Source of the DNA: CAIUPE01 sp046092445
Lineage (GTDB): Bacteria; Pseudomonadota; Alphaproteobacteria; Rhizobiales; Beijerinckiaceae
DNA length: 64,000 nucleotides
Assembly: GCA_046092445.1 (NCBI GenBank)
Contig: JBJTDR010000040.1
Location: 43,379 to 107,378 of the forward strand
Direction of reading: 5' to 3'
The notes under the pieces were generated by a model. It was given only the letters and a program-made list of their open reading frames with translations, searched no databases and was not told where the DNA came from. The translations under genes were made by a program, and so were the position numbers. Of this stretch, positions 50,532-60,204 are shown piece after piece. The first letter of the stretch is position 1. Every line of letters starts with the position of its first letter.

Positions 50532-53492
50532 TTAGGCCGCGAAGGCCTCGTCGAGGAATGCCTGAAGTTGCGCCAGATGCTTCGACATCAGGCCCGTTGC
50601 GGTCGCAGCCGAGGCCGGACGTCCCACATAACGCGGACGCTTCACCTTCGCGCCGGTCTGCTCCAGCACCCAGGCGAGATAGGGCTCCACGAATGTCCAG
50701 GAGCCCATATTCTTCGGTTCTTCCTGACACCACACGATTTCCGCGTTCTTGAACCGCGAAAGCTCGTTCACCAGCGCCTTGAGCGGGAACGGATAGAGCT
50801 GCTCGACGCGCAACAGATACACATCGTCAATGCCGCGCTTCTCCCGGTCCTCGTAAAGATCGAAATAGACCTTGCCGGTACACAGAACCACCCGTCTTAT
50901 CTTGCTGTCCTTGGCGAGTTTGATCTTCTCGCCCTTCAAATATTGCGCATCATCCCACAGGATCCGGTGGAACGACGTCCCTTCCGCCATCTCGTCAAGG
51001 CGCGAAACAGCACGCTTGTGCCGCAGCAATGATTTCGGTGTCATCAGGATCAGCGGCTTGCGGAACTCCCGCTTCAACTGCCGCCGCAGAATGTGGAAAT
51101 AGTTCGCGGGCGTCGAGCAATTTGCAACCTGCATATTGTCCTCCGCGCACATCTGCAGAAAACGCTCAAGCCGCGCCGAGGAATGCTCCGGTCCCTGTCC
51201 CTCATAGCCATGCGGCAAGAGGCAGACGAGACCGGACATACGCAGCCATTTGCGTTCGCCGGACGAGATGAACTGGTCGAACAAGACCTGCGCGCCATTG
51301 GCAAAATCGCCAAACTGCGCTTCCCACAGCGTTAAAGCGTTCGGCTCGGACAGTGAATAGCCATATTCGAACCCGAGCACGGCCTCTTCCGAGAGCATCG
51401 AATTGATCACCTCGTAGCGGCCCTGTCCTTCACGGATATGGCTCAGAGGCTTGTAGCGACGCTCGTTTTCCTGATCGATCAACACCGAATGCCGCTGCGA
51501 GAACGTCCCGCGCTCGACATCCTGCCCCGAAAGCCGCACGCGATTGCCGTCATTCAGCGTCAGCGCGAAAGCAAGCGACTCGCCCGTCGCCCAGTCAATG
51601 CCTTCGCCCGTATCAATCGCCTTGCGGCGGTTTTCGAGGAACCGCAGAATTGTCTTATGGGCGTTGAAATCGGACGGAACATCGGTCATTTTGCGCCCGA
51701 TTTCCTTCAGCAAGGCAATCGATGCGCCGGTTTCGCCACGCCGCGCATCATCTTGGGTGCTGGCAACGGCTTTCAAGCCGGCCCAACGGCCGTCAAGCCA
51801 ATCGGCCTTGTTCGGCTTGTAGGCCTGTCCCGCCTCGTATTCGGCTTCCAAACGCGCCCGCCAGTCCGCTTTCATCTTCTCGGCTTCGCCTTCGGTGATC
51901 ACACCTTCGGCAATCAGCTTTTTCGAGTAGATTTCCAGCGTCGTCGCTTGCTGGCGGATTTTTTTGTACATCAGCGGCTGGGTGAAACTCGGCTCGTCGC
52001 CTTCATTGTGGCCGAACCGGCGATAGCAGAACATATCGATCACAACTGGCTTGTGGAACAATTGCCTAAACTCGACCGCCACCTTAACCGCAAACACGAC
52101 GGCTTCCGGATCATCGCCATTCACATGGAAAATCGGCGCTTCGATCATCTTCGCCACATCGGAAGGGTAGGGCGATGATCGCGAGAACCGCGGATAGGTT
52201 GTGAATCCGATCTGGTTATTGATGATGAAATGGATAGAGCCGCCCGTCTTGTGCCCTTTCAGTCCCGAAAGGCCAAGGCACTCCGCCACCACACCCTGAC
52301 CGGCAAACGCCGCATCGCCATGGATCAACAACGGCAGAACCTTGATCCGCTCGTCCGTATCACCGAGTTGGTCTTGTTTTGCGCGCACCTTGCCCAGCAC
52401 CACCGGGTCGACGATTTCGAGATGCGACGGATTGGCGGTCAGTGACAGATGCACATTATTGCCGTCGAATATCCGGTCTGACGAGGCGCCAAGGTGATAC
52501 TTGACATCGCCTGAACCTTCGACATCCGCTGGTGCGAACGAGCCACCCTTGAATTCATGAAAAATCGCGCGGTGCGGCTTGCCCATCACCTGCGCGAGTA
52601 CGTTCAGGCGGCCGCGATGCGCCATGCCGAACACAATTTCCTGCACGCCGAGCGCGCCGCCACGCTTGATGATCTGCTCCAGAGCCGGAACCATGGATTC
52701 GCCACCATCAAGACCAAAGCGCTTCGTGCCGGTATATTTGACATCGATGAACTTCTCGAAGCCCTCCGCCTCGACAAGTTTGTTCAAAATGGCCCGCTTC
52801 CCTTCACGGGTGAAGGCGATTTCCTTGTCCGGCCCCTCGATACGCGCCTGTATCCACGATTTTTCGGCAGGCGTCGAAATATGCATGAACTCCCAGCCCA
52901 GCGTCGAGCAATAGGTGCGCCGCAAAATCGCGAGCATCTCGCGGATCGTCGCATATTCGAGACCGAGCACGAAATCGATGAAGATTTTCCGGTCCCAATC
53001 CGCCTCTGTGAATCCGTAGGAAGAGGGGTGCAGCTCTTCATGGTCTTTTTTAGCCTCAAGCTCGAGCGGGTCGAGTTTGGCATGCAGATGTCCGCGCATC
53101 CGGTAGGCGCGGATCATCATCAGCGCCCGGACGGAATCGCGCGTTGCCTGCTGCAAATCCGAGTGCGAAATGCCCGATCCCGCGCTCTCCGCCTTGCCCT
53201 TGAGCTTGTCGGTAACGATCTTTTCAACCGCGCCCCAATTGCTGTCGAGCGCCGAAACCAATTCGCCATTGGCTGTCACCGGCCAGTTCGGTTTTTCCCA
53301 CGAGGCTCCTTTGGCGCTCTTTTCCACGGACGCAGGATCATCGGAAAGTTCGGCAAAAAACACCTGCCATTCCGCGTCAACCGAAGAAGGATCCTTCTCG
53401 TAGCGGGCCTGCAAGGCTTCGATATAATCGGCATTGCCGCCGTACAGAAACGATGTTTTCAGAAACGCTTCGTTTTGATCTTCGCGTGCCAT
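50532..53492 (-). CDS. sucA: 2-oxoglutarate dehydrogenase E1
   Basis: 986 residues. It is a thiamin-diphosphate enzyme that decarboxylates 2-oxoglutarate. N-terminal FLYGGNADYIEALQARYEKDPSSV, GMAHRGRLNVLAQVMGKP, and the cofactor motif GDAAFAGQGVVAE are present. The C-terminal half contains HGYEGQGPEHSSAR. It lies 10 bases downstream of sucD. Confidence 0.98.
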   Translation of the reverse strand: MAREDQNEAFLKTSFLYGGNADYIEALQARYEKDPSSVDAEWQVFFAELSDDPASVEKSAKGASWEKPNWPVTANGELVSALDSNWGAVEKIVTDKLKGKAESAGSGISHSDLQQATRDSVRALMMIRAYRMRGHLHAKLDPLELEAKKDHEELHPSSYGFTEADWDRKIFIDFVLGLEYATIREMLAILRRTYCSTLGWEFMHISTPAEKSWIQARIEGPDKEIAFTREGKRAILNKLVEAEGFEKFIDVKYTGTKRFGLDGGESMVPALEQIIKRGGALGVQEIVFGMAHRGRLNVLAQVMGKPHRAIFHEFKGGSFAPADVEGSGDVKYHLGASSDRIFDGNNVHLSLTANPSHLEIVDPVVLGKVRAKQDQLGDTDERIKVLPLLIHGDAAFAGQGVVAECLGLSGLKGHKTGGSIHFIINNQIGFTTYPRFSRSSPYPSDVAKMIEAPIFHVNGDDPEAVVFAVKVAVEFRQLFHKPVVIDMFCYRRFGHNEGDEPSFTQPLMYKKIRQQATTLEIYSKKLIAEGVITEGEAEKMKADWRARLEAEYEAGQAYKPNKADWLDGRWAGLKAVASTQDDARRGETGASIALLKEIGRKMTDVPSDFNAHKTILRFLENRRKAIDTGEGIDWATGESLAFALTLNDGNRVRLSGQDVERGTFSQRHSVLIDQENERRYKPLSHIREGQGRYEVINSMLSEEAVLGFEYGYSLSEPNALTLWEAQFGDFANGAQVLFDQFISSGERKWLRMSGLVCLLPHGYEGQGPEHSSARLERFLQMCAEDNMQVANCSTPANYFHILRRQLKREFRKPLILMTPKSLLRHKRAVSRLDEMAEGTSFHRILWDDAQYLKGEKIKLAKDSKIRRVVLCTGKVYFDLYEDREKRGIDDVYLLRVEQLYPFPLKALVNELSRFKNAEIVWCQEEPKNMGSWTFVEPYLAWVLEQTGAKVKRPRYVGRPASAATATGLMSKHLAQLQAFLDEAFAA

Positions 53493-53502
53493 GGTCCGTT
53501 CC

Positions 53503-54387
53503 TTAACCCTTCAACAATTCCACGAGCGTCTTGCCAAGCCGCGCAGGTGACGGCGAAACCCGGATGCCTGCCGCTTCCATTGCTGCAATCTTGTCTTCCG
53601 CGCCGCCCTTGCCGCCAGAAATGATCGCGCCGGCATGGCCCATCCGGCGTCCGGGAGGCGCTGTGCGGCCCGCAATAAAGCCCACAACCGGCTTTTTCCG
53701 GCCCCGCTTGGCTTCATCAATCAGGAATTGCGCCGCCTCTTCCTCGGCCGATCCGCCGATTTCGCCGATCATCACAATCGAATGCGTTGCCGGATCAGCG
53801 AGGAACATTTCGAGCATGTCGATGAATTCGGTGCCCTTCACAGGGTCACCACCAATGCCCACCGCCGTTGTCTGGCCGAGGCCTTCCTGCGTCGTCTGGA
53901 ACACCGCCTCATAAGTCAGCGTGCCCGAACGCGACACAATACCGACATTGCCCGCCTTGAAAATATTGCCCGGCATGATGCCGATCTTGCAGGCCCCCGC
54001 CGTCATGACACCCGGGCAGTTCGGCCCGATCAGGCGTGATTTCGAGCCGGAAAGCGCGCGCTTCACCCGCACCATATCCAGCACCGGAATACCTTCCGTA
54101 ATACACACAATCAGCGGCACTTCGGCCTGTATCGCCTCGCAAATCGCATCCGCCGCGCCTGCGGGCGGAACATAAATCACGGATGCATCGGCGCCCGTCG
54201 CCGCCCGCGCTTCGGCGACCGTATCAAACACTGGCAACCCGAGATGGACCGAGCCGCCCTTGCCGGGCGACGTGCCGCCAACGAGCTTCGTGCCATACGA
54301 AATCGCCTGTTCCGAATGGAACGTGCCGGTTTTGCCGGTAAAGCCTTGGGTCAGGAGCTTCGTATTGGCATCAATCAGAATAGCCAT
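53503..54387 (-). CDS. sucD: Succinyl-CoA synthetase alpha subunit
   Basis: 294 residues. GFTGKTGTFHSEQAI carries the CoA-binding loop; the phosphorylated His is in RRMGHAGAIISGGKGGAEDKI. It forms a heterotetramer with SucC to make ATP or GTP from succinyl-CoA. The start overlaps the last base of sucC. Confidence 0.98.
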   Translation of the reverse strand: MAILIDANTKLLTQGFTGKTGTFHSEQAISYGTKLVGGTSPGKGGSVHLGLPVFDTVAEARAATGADASVIYVPPAGAADAICEAIQAEVPLIVCITEGIPVLDMVRVKRALSGSKSRLIGPNCPGVMTAGACKIGIMPGNIFKAGNVGIVSRSGTLTYEAVFQTTQEGLGQTTAVGIGGDPVKGTEFIDMLEMFLADPATHSIVMIGEIGGSAEEEAAQFLIDEAKRGRKKPVVGFIAGRTAPPGRRMGHAGAIISGGKGGAEDKIAAMEAAGIRVSPSPARLGKTLVELLKG

Positions 54388-55586
54388 TAGCGCGCCTCCC
54401 TTACAGCCTTGACGATCTTCTTCGCGGCGTCGTCGAGGTCATCGGCGCCGATCACATTCAGGCCTGATTTCGAAATAATGTCCTTGCCGAGCTGCACATT
54501 CGTGCCTTCGAGCCTGACCACGAGCGGAACCTTCAGCCCGACTTCCTTGACCGCCGCGATCACGCCTTCCGCGATCACGTCGCACTTCATGATACCGCCG
54601 AAAATATTCACCAGAATACCCTGAACATTCGGGTCCGCCGTGATGATCTTGAATGCCGCCGTCACCTTTTCCTTCGAGGCACCTCCGCCGACATCCAGAA
54701 AATTCGCCGGAAATTCGCCATAGAGCTTGATGATATCCATCGTCGCCATGGCGAGGCCCGCGCCGTTCACCATGCAGCCGATCGTGCCTTCAAGCGCGAT
54801 ATAGGAGAGATCATATTTCGACGCCTCGATTTCCTTCGCGTCTTCTTCCGTCTCGTCGCGCAGCGCGACAATATCCGGATGCCGATACAGCGCATTCGAG
54901 TCGAATGTGATCTTGGCATCGAGACAGCGCAGATGCTGGTCCGCCGTGATGATCAACGGGTTGATTTCCAGCATGGCCATGTCTTTGGCAACAAAGGCGG
55001 TATAAAGTTGCTCGACGATAACGCCAGCTTCTTTCGCCAAATCTCCGCTCAATTTCAACGCCTTCGCAACCGCGCGGCCGTGATGCGGCATGATGCCGGT
55101 CGCGGGATCCACCGAGAAGGTGATGATCTTTTCAGGCGCTTCATGCGCCACCTCTTCGATATTCATGCCGCCTTCTGTCGAAACAACAAAGGCGACCCGC
55201 GCCGTTGCGCGATCCACCAGCATTGAGAGGTAGAATTCCTTGGCAATGGCCGAGCCGTCCTCGATATAGAGCCGGTTGACCTGTTTGCCGTTCGGTCCGG
55301 TCTGGATCGTCACCAGGGTATTGCCGAGCATCTGCGCGGAATAGGCTTTCACCTCGTCAATCGACTTCGCAACCCGAACACCGCCCTTGTCGCCGGCAGC
55401 GGCTTCCTTGAACTTGCCCTTGCCCCGTCCGCCGGCATGGATCTGCGATTTGACCACCCAGATCGGACCGCCCAGCGCCTTGGCCGCCGCTTCCGCCTCA
55501 GAGGCCTGCATGATCGCGCGGCCCTCCGACACAGGAACGCCGAACGCTTTCAGAACGGCCTTCGCTTGATATTCATGGATATTCAT
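54387..55586 (-). CDS. sucC: Succinyl-CoA synthetase beta subunit
   Basis: 399 residues. MNIHEYQAKAVLKAFGVPV, WVVKSQIHAGGRGKGKF and the ATP-grasp domain, NIFGGIMKCDVIAEGV and MVNGAGLAMATMD are canonical. It is the first suc gene after mdh, 126 bases downstream of it. Confidence 0.98.
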   Translation of the reverse strand: MNIHEYQAKAVLKAFGVPVSEGRAIMQASEAEAAAKALGGPIWVVKSQIHAGGRGKGKFKEAAAGDKGGVRVAKSIDEVKAYSAQMLGNTLVTIQTGPNGKQVNRLYIEDGSAIAKEFYLSMLVDRATARVAFVVSTEGGMNIEEVAHEAPEKIITFSVDPATGIMPHHGRAVAKALKLSGDLAKEAGVIVEQLYTAFVAKDMAMLEINPLIITADQHLRCLDAKITFDSNALYRHPDIVALRDETEEDAKEIEASKYDLSYIALEGTIGCMVNGAGLAMATMDIIKLYGEFPANFLDVGGGASKEKVTAAFKIITADPNVQGILVNIFGGIMKCDVIAEGVIAAVKEVGLKVPLVVRLEGTNVQLGKDIISKSGLNVIGADDLDDAAKKIVKAVREAR

Positions 55587-55678
55587 TTCTGTTTCCTTCG
55601 AGAAGTGCGATCAGGCAAGCGAGTAACCAAGTGTGACTGGCAAATGGGGATAGGATCTCGGATCACATAAGCCCTTTT

Positions 55679-55713
55679 CGCTACTCGCCATTCGTCATTC
55701 GCTACTCGCAAAT
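55679..55713. repeat. Degenerate 7-base tandem repeat between mdh and sucC
   Basis: Five units with the period of 7: CGCTACT, CGCCATT, CGTCATT, CGCTACT, CGCAAAT. The first and fourth are identical. The array ends at the mdh stop codon. Similar CGCTA/CGCCA strings are common between genes of Rhizobiales. Confidence 0.6.
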
Positions 55714-56675
55714 TACTTAAGTGCCGGATTGATCACCTTGCACGCCTCGATCAGCCCCTGAACGGACGCCACCGACTTTGCGAAGGCTTCTTTCTCGTCC
55801 GGCTTCATCCTGAGCTTCACAATCCGCTCGACGCCCTTTTCGCCGATCACAATCGGCACGCCGACAAACATGTCCTTCACGCCATAGCCGTTTGCGAGAT
55901 GGGCCGCGCAGGGCAGCACGCGCTTCTGGTCCTTCAGATAGCTCTCCGCCATCGCAATCGCTGCTGCCGCTGGCGCATAGAAGGCCGAACCTGTCTTGAG
56001 TAGATTGACGATCTCGCCGCCACCTTTCCGGGTCCGCTCGACAATCGTATCCAGACGCTCCTGCGTCGTCCATTTCATCTTGACGAGATCAGGCAGCGGA
56101 ATGCCGGCCACCGTCGAATACCGCACCATCGGCACCATATCGTCGCCATGTCCGCCCAGCGTCATCGCCGAGACGTCCTTTACCGACACCTTGAATTCTT
56201 CTGCCAGAAAATACCGGAAGCGCGCCGAGTCGAGCACGCCCGCCATCCCGACAATCTTCTTCGGGTTGATGCCTGAAAACTTCTGCAGCGCCCACACCAT
56301 CGCATCGAGCGGGTTGGTGATGCAGATCACAAACGCCTTCGGAGCATATTGCTTGATGCCCGCGCCAACCGCTTCCATCACCTTCAGATTGATACCCAGA
56401 AGATCATCGCGGCTCATGCCGGGCTTGCGCGGCACGCCGGCGGTGACAATCACCACATCCGCACCCGCAATCGCCTCATAGCTCGACGCGCCCTTGTACG
56501 ACGCATCAAAACCGTCAACCGGCGAGGACTCTGCAATATCCAGCCCCTTGCCCTGCGGGACACCATCCGCAATATCGAAGAGGACAATATCACCCAGCTC
56601 TTTGAGCCCCGCGAGATGGGCAAGCGTGCCGCCAATCTGTCCTGAGCCCACCAATGCGATTTTCTTGCGCGCCAT
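55713..56675 (-). CDS. mdh: Malate dehydrogenase
   Basis: 320 residues from ATG 56675; the longer frame to 56771 is not family-like. GSGQIGGTLAHLAG binds NAD, VTAGVPRKPGMSRDDLLGIN carries the substrate arginine, and GGHGDDMVPMVRYS holds the catalytic His. It is the LDH-like malate dehydrogenase of alphaproteobacteria. It heads the TCA operon. Confidence 0.97.
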   Translation of the reverse strand: MARKKIALVGSGQIGGTLAHLAGLKELGDIVLFDIADGVPQGKGLDIAESSPVDGFDASYKGASSYEAIAGADVVIVTAGVPRKPGMSRDDLLGINLKVMEAVGAGIKQYAPKAFVICITNPLDAMVWALQKFSGINPKKIVGMAGVLDSARFRYFLAEEFKVSVKDVSAMTLGGHGDDMVPMVRYSTVAGIPLPDLVKMKWTTQERLDTIVERTRKGGGEIVNLLKTGSAFYAPAAAAIAMAESYLKDQKRVLPCAAHLANGYGVKDMFVGVPIVIGEKGVERIVKLRMKPDEKEAFAKSVASVQGLIEACKVINPALK

Positions 56676-56851
56676 AAGGTCGTTCCTTGCACTTGATCTC
56701 GAATGTGATCCCGGACGATGCACCCGGGAGATGGTTCCCGTATCTTGCCACGGATTATGTTTCAAGTTCATGAATAGCCCCGAAATCGCAATAAACGAAA
56801 GTGGCGCCTTGTTCGAGATTTATAGAAAATAGAAAATTATTTTTTATTTAC

Positions 56852-56867
56852 AATGATTTAAATCATT
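56852..56867. promoter_or_regulatory. 16-base palindrome upstream of mdh, FNR/FixK-like
   Basis: AATGATTTAAATCATT is a perfect palindrome in an AT-rich gap. Its core ATGAT-N4-ATCAT differs from the FNR/FixK consensus TTGAT-N4-ATCAA only at the outer base on each side. It lies 177 bases upstream of the mdh start and could tie the TCA operon to oxygen. Confidence 0.4.
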
Positions 56868-56956
56868 AAAATTAAAATTTTATCAGTCAGAAATTCGATT
56901 GAAAAAATGGTTACAAATTTCATAAATTGTCATTTGTAGCATTATCTTCACCCTGA

Positions 56957-57565
56957 TCAGACGATTTCCATGCGAAATGCCGAGAGAATGGCTGTCAGTG
57001 TTGTGGCCAATCGGTTCTCAATATTCTTGCGACTGAGTCCGGCATCCAGCCGGATCGCGGAGGGCTGCAAAAACCGGAACAGTCCGTCCAGCAAAAGTAT
57101 CATCGCGCGATCCCGATGCTTGATCTGCAACGCGCCTGATGAAATACCTTCCTCGAGAACACGGTCGAGCAGGGTGCGGATCCGGCTTCTATGCTGCCGC
57201 GCAATCGCCCGGTCTTCGTCGAAGGCATCGACAAACAAATCGAACAATTTTGGCTCCGTCTCCAGCCTGTCGCGATAGCTCCGCGCCAAAGCGATAAACA
57301 GCCGCTCCAATTTGTCGATCGCGGGATCAGGCGAATCGCTGACCTCCGTAATCAACGCCTCCAGCGGTCGCACCCACGCAGCCGTAATGGCATCCATCAG
57401 CGCCGTTTTCGACGGGAAATAGCGATACACATTCGCATGCGTCATCCCCGCTGTCTCCGCAATCGAGACTAACGTCGCCCGTTTCGCACCAAAACGGCGC
57501 ACTTCATCCTGCGCAATGCCGAGAATTCGGGCCGCTATCGAATCTGTTGAGTGGTGAAGAGGCAT
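56957..57565 (-). CDS. TetR-family regulator
   Basis: 202 residues. The helix-turn-helix at about residues 30-55 (LVSIAETAGMTHANVYRYFPSKTALMDAI) is typical, and the C-terminal effector domain is unassigned. The ATG at 57565 is used; a TTG five codons upstream is possible. It diverges from the Nramp transporter, which is its most likely target. An inverted repeat GACCA-N9-TGGTC lies at 57600-57618 between them. Confidence 0.9.
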   Translation of the reverse strand: MPLHHSTDSIAARILGIAQDEVRRFGAKRATLVSIAETAGMTHANVYRYFPSKTALMDAITAAWVRPLEALITEVSDSPDPAIDKLERLFIALARSYRDRLETEPKLFDLFVDAFDEDRAIARQHRSRIRTLLDRVLEEGISSGALQIKHRDRAMILLLDGLFRFLQPSAIRLDAGLSRKNIENRLATTLTAILSAFRMEIV

Positions 57566-57703
57566 GGGACGATTGACCAAACGGCGACAGGAAGAGCCCG
57601 ACCACAGATCACATGGTCATACTCCGGAGAACAACAGTCTAGAAAACGGTACGCGATTGCTGCAAGTGGGTCTAAGGATAGTCCGTTCGGGAGTTGGCGG
57701 CAA

Positions 57704-59017
57704 ATGGCTACGAGACGGGAGCACACGGTGCAGAAACCTCTTCCAAAACTGTCGGACCGTCCCGGAATCATCGGCTCTTTCGTGCGTTTGCTTGGCCCGG
57801 GTGTCATTGCCGGTGCCGCAGATGATGATCCCTCCGGAATCGCGACCTATTCCCAAGCGGGCGCCCAATTCGGCTTCAACCAGTTGTGGACGGTCATCCT
57901 CACCTTTCCGTTCATGGTCGCGATCCAGCTTGTCGCCGCCCGCATTGGCCGCGTCACCGGCAAGGGCGTAATCGCCAATGCCCGCACACTCTATCCGACC
58001 TCCGTCGTCTCCGTGCTCGTCGGCATGATCGTGATTGCCAACACGATCAATATTGCCGCCGATCTCGCCTCCATGGGCGCGGCGGTCAATCTGGTAATCG
58101 GCGGTCCCATTGCTCTCTATGCGCTCGGTTTTGGTCTCTTCTGTCTCGTCGCAGAAGTGTTCATCCCCTATCGCCGCTATGCCCATTTCCTGAAATGGCT
58201 CACCCTTGTCCTCTTCGTTTATGTCGCTGCTGTCCTCACCATTAATGTGCCGTGGGGTGAAGCTCTGTCCGCAACACTCCACCCCGATTTCTCATGGTCC
58301 AACGATTACCTTCTAACCATCGTCGCCGTCTTCGGCACCACCATCAGCCCCTATGTCTTTTTCTGGCAGACTGCTCAGGAAGTCGAAGACATGAAACTGA
58401 AGCGTGAAAAGCCCCTCCGCGATCAGGAGCGTGACACGGGGCACCATCTCCGCCGGATATCGGTCGACACGACAATCGGCATGGCCTTCTCCAACGGCAT
58501 CGCCGTTTGCATCATGCTCACCACAGCCGTCACGCTTCATGCCGCCGGCATCACCGATATCAAAACCGCGGAAGATGCAGCAGAAGCACTTCGTCCTCTT
58601 GCCGGGCCCTTCACCTTCGCGCTATTTTCAATCGGCATTATCGGCACAGGCTTGCTCGCCGTTCCTATTCTGGCCGGTTCCGCCGCCTATGGTGTTGCGG
58701 AAGCATTTCACTGGCGCTCGAGCCTCGAGATGAAGCCGCTTCGCGCCCGGGGCTTCTACGGCGTCATCACGCTCGCCACCCTCATCGGTGCGTTTGCCGG
58801 ATTCTCGAGCCTTGATCCCATCAAAATGCTGTTGTGGTCCGCTGTCATCAATGGCTTCGTCGCTGTCCCCGTTATGGTTGCCATGATGCTGATTGCCACG
58901 AACAAATCCGCTATGCGGGCCTTCCGCCTCGGACCTATTGTCGCCATTGCAGGCTGGGCATCCACCGCGCTGATGGCCGTTGCTGTTATCGTTCTTGTCT
59001 GGTCATGGCTGGCCTGA
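57704..59017 (+). CDS. Nramp-family divalent cation transporter, variant binding motifs
   Basis: 437 residues from ATG 57704 with a GGAG site; the longer frame overlaps the TetR gene. Eleven hydrophobic helices are visible. The first helix has DDPSGIATYSQ where metal transporters have DPGN, and the sixth has ISPYVFFWQTAQEVE where they have a Met-Pro-His motif. This points to a divergent Nramp branch whose ion may differ from Mn or Fe. The regulator upstream is TetR-type and not MntR or Fur. Confidence 0.88.
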   Translation: MATRREHTVQKPLPKLSDRPGIIGSFVRLLGPGVIAGAADDDPSGIATYSQAGAQFGFNQLWTVILTFPFMVAIQLVAARIGRVTGKGVIANARTLYPTSVVSVLVGMIVIANTINIAADLASMGAAVNLVIGGPIALYALGFGLFCLVAEVFIPYRRYAHFLKWLTLVLFVYVAAVLTINVPWGEALSATLHPDFSWSNDYLLTIVAVFGTTISPYVFFWQTAQEVEDMKLKREKPLRDQERDTGHHLRRISVDTTIGMAFSNGIAVCIMLTTAVTLHAAGITDIKTAEDAAEALRPLAGPFTFALFSIGIIGTGLLAVPILAGSAAYGVAEAFHWRSSLEMKPLRARGFYGVITLATLIGAFAGFSSLDPIKMLLWSAVINGFVAVPVMVAMMLIATNKSAMRAFRLGPIVAIAGWASTALMAVAVIVLVWSWLA

Positions 59018-60148
59018 ACCGACACCCCCGCGCCCATGCGGCAAAAGCCGGTACTCTTCGGATTGCATCTCGATCAGCCGTGAAATGGTCCGCTCAAACT
59101 CGAAAGCCTCCCGCCCGTCCTCCGCCCTATAGAGCTCAGTCGGAGCGGCCTCCGCTGACGCGATCAGCTTCACCTGATGGTCGTAGAGCGTATCGATCAG
59201 CGTGATGAACCGCTTCGCCTCGTTCCGGTTCTCGGCATTGATCACGGGGATATCCTCGAGGATCAGCGTATGAAACCGCTCGGCTAAAGCCAGATAGTCC
59301 ACAGCCCCGAAGGCCGATTGGCAGAGATAGGAATAGCCGATCCGCGCAACGCCACCCGCTGCCTGCGAAATTTCGAGCGAATGCCCCTTCACCGAAAGCG
59401 TAACCGACCGGGGTGCACCCCCTTCAGAAAGCACGCTGAAAATCCTGTCGAGCGCTTCCTGTGCAAGACGATCCGGCGGCACATGATACACGGATGATCC
59501 AGCAAGCTTCTCGAACCGGAAATCAGTTCGCGCCGTCACCTTGATCGCCTCCGTCCGTTCTTTCAGCAGCTCGATGAACGGCAGAAAGAGAGCGCGGTTC
59601 AACCCGTGTGCATAGAGATCATCCGGCGCCACATTGGACGTTGCCACAACAACAATCCCCCGCTCGAACAGCGCCGTAAACAGCCGCCCGAGAATCATCG
59701 CGTCCGCTATGTCGGTCACGGCAAACTCGTCGAAGCAGATCAGCCGCGCATCGCGTGCAAGCTCAATTGCCAAGGGCGGGATCGGATCACCATCGCGGCC
59801 ATTGCCATTTTTCGCCGCTGTCCGGTGCGCATGAATTCGCGTATGAACATCGGCCATGAACGCATGAAAATGCACACGCCGTTTCGCCTGCACCGTCACA
59901 GCCTCATAAAACAGGTCCATCAGCATCGTTTTGCCGCGCCCGACGGCACCCCAGAGATACAGCCCCTTCACGGGCGGAGGCCGCCGAATTAACCATCCGA
60001 ATCCCGGCACACCGCGCTTGTCACGCGCCGCCAACGCGTCGGCAAGCTGCTGCAATCGCTCCAGCACGGCAAGCTGCGCCGGGTCACGCTCAAGGTCTCC
60101 CCCGGCAATCCGCGCCTCGTATCGTTCCAGCAATCGGGGAGTATTCAT
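59003..60148 (-). CDS. zapE: Cell division ATPase ZapE (AFG1-like)
   Basis: 381 residues. P-loop GLYLWGAVGRGKTMLMD at about 85-100, Walker B LICFDEFAVTDIADAM and FATSNVAPDDLY-type sensor (here VATSNVAPDDLYAHGL) are the AFG1 signature. ZapE associates with the Z-ring at low oxygen in E. coli. In alphaproteobacteria zapE is commonly found close to mdh-suc genes, as here. Confidence 0.95.
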   Translation of the reverse strand: MNTPRLLERYEARIAGGDLERDPAQLAVLERLQQLADALAARDKRGVPGFGWLIRRPPPVKGLYLWGAVGRGKTMLMDLFYEAVTVQAKRRVHFHAFMADVHTRIHAHRTAAKNGNGRDGDPIPPLAIELARDARLICFDEFAVTDIADAMILGRLFTALFERGIVVVATSNVAPDDLYAHGLNRALFLPFIELLKERTEAIKVTARTDFRFEKLAGSSVYHVPPDRLAQEALDRIFSVLSEGGAPRSVTLSVKGHSLEISQAAGGVARIGYSYLCQSAFGAVDYLALAERFHTLILEDIPVINAENRNEAKRFITLIDTLYDHQVKLIASAEAAPTELYRAEDGREAFEFERTISRLIEMQSEEYRLLPHGRGGVGSGQP

Positions 60149-60204
60149 AACTGGACAGACACCGCCAAACGCCTCAGGGGAGCAACCATCCGCTCATACA
60201 AAGC

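Noticed and set aside
52557..53624. Plus-strand frame of 355 residues opposite sucA
   Set aside because: It lies almost wholly inside sucA and crosses its start; composition is that of an antisense shadow.
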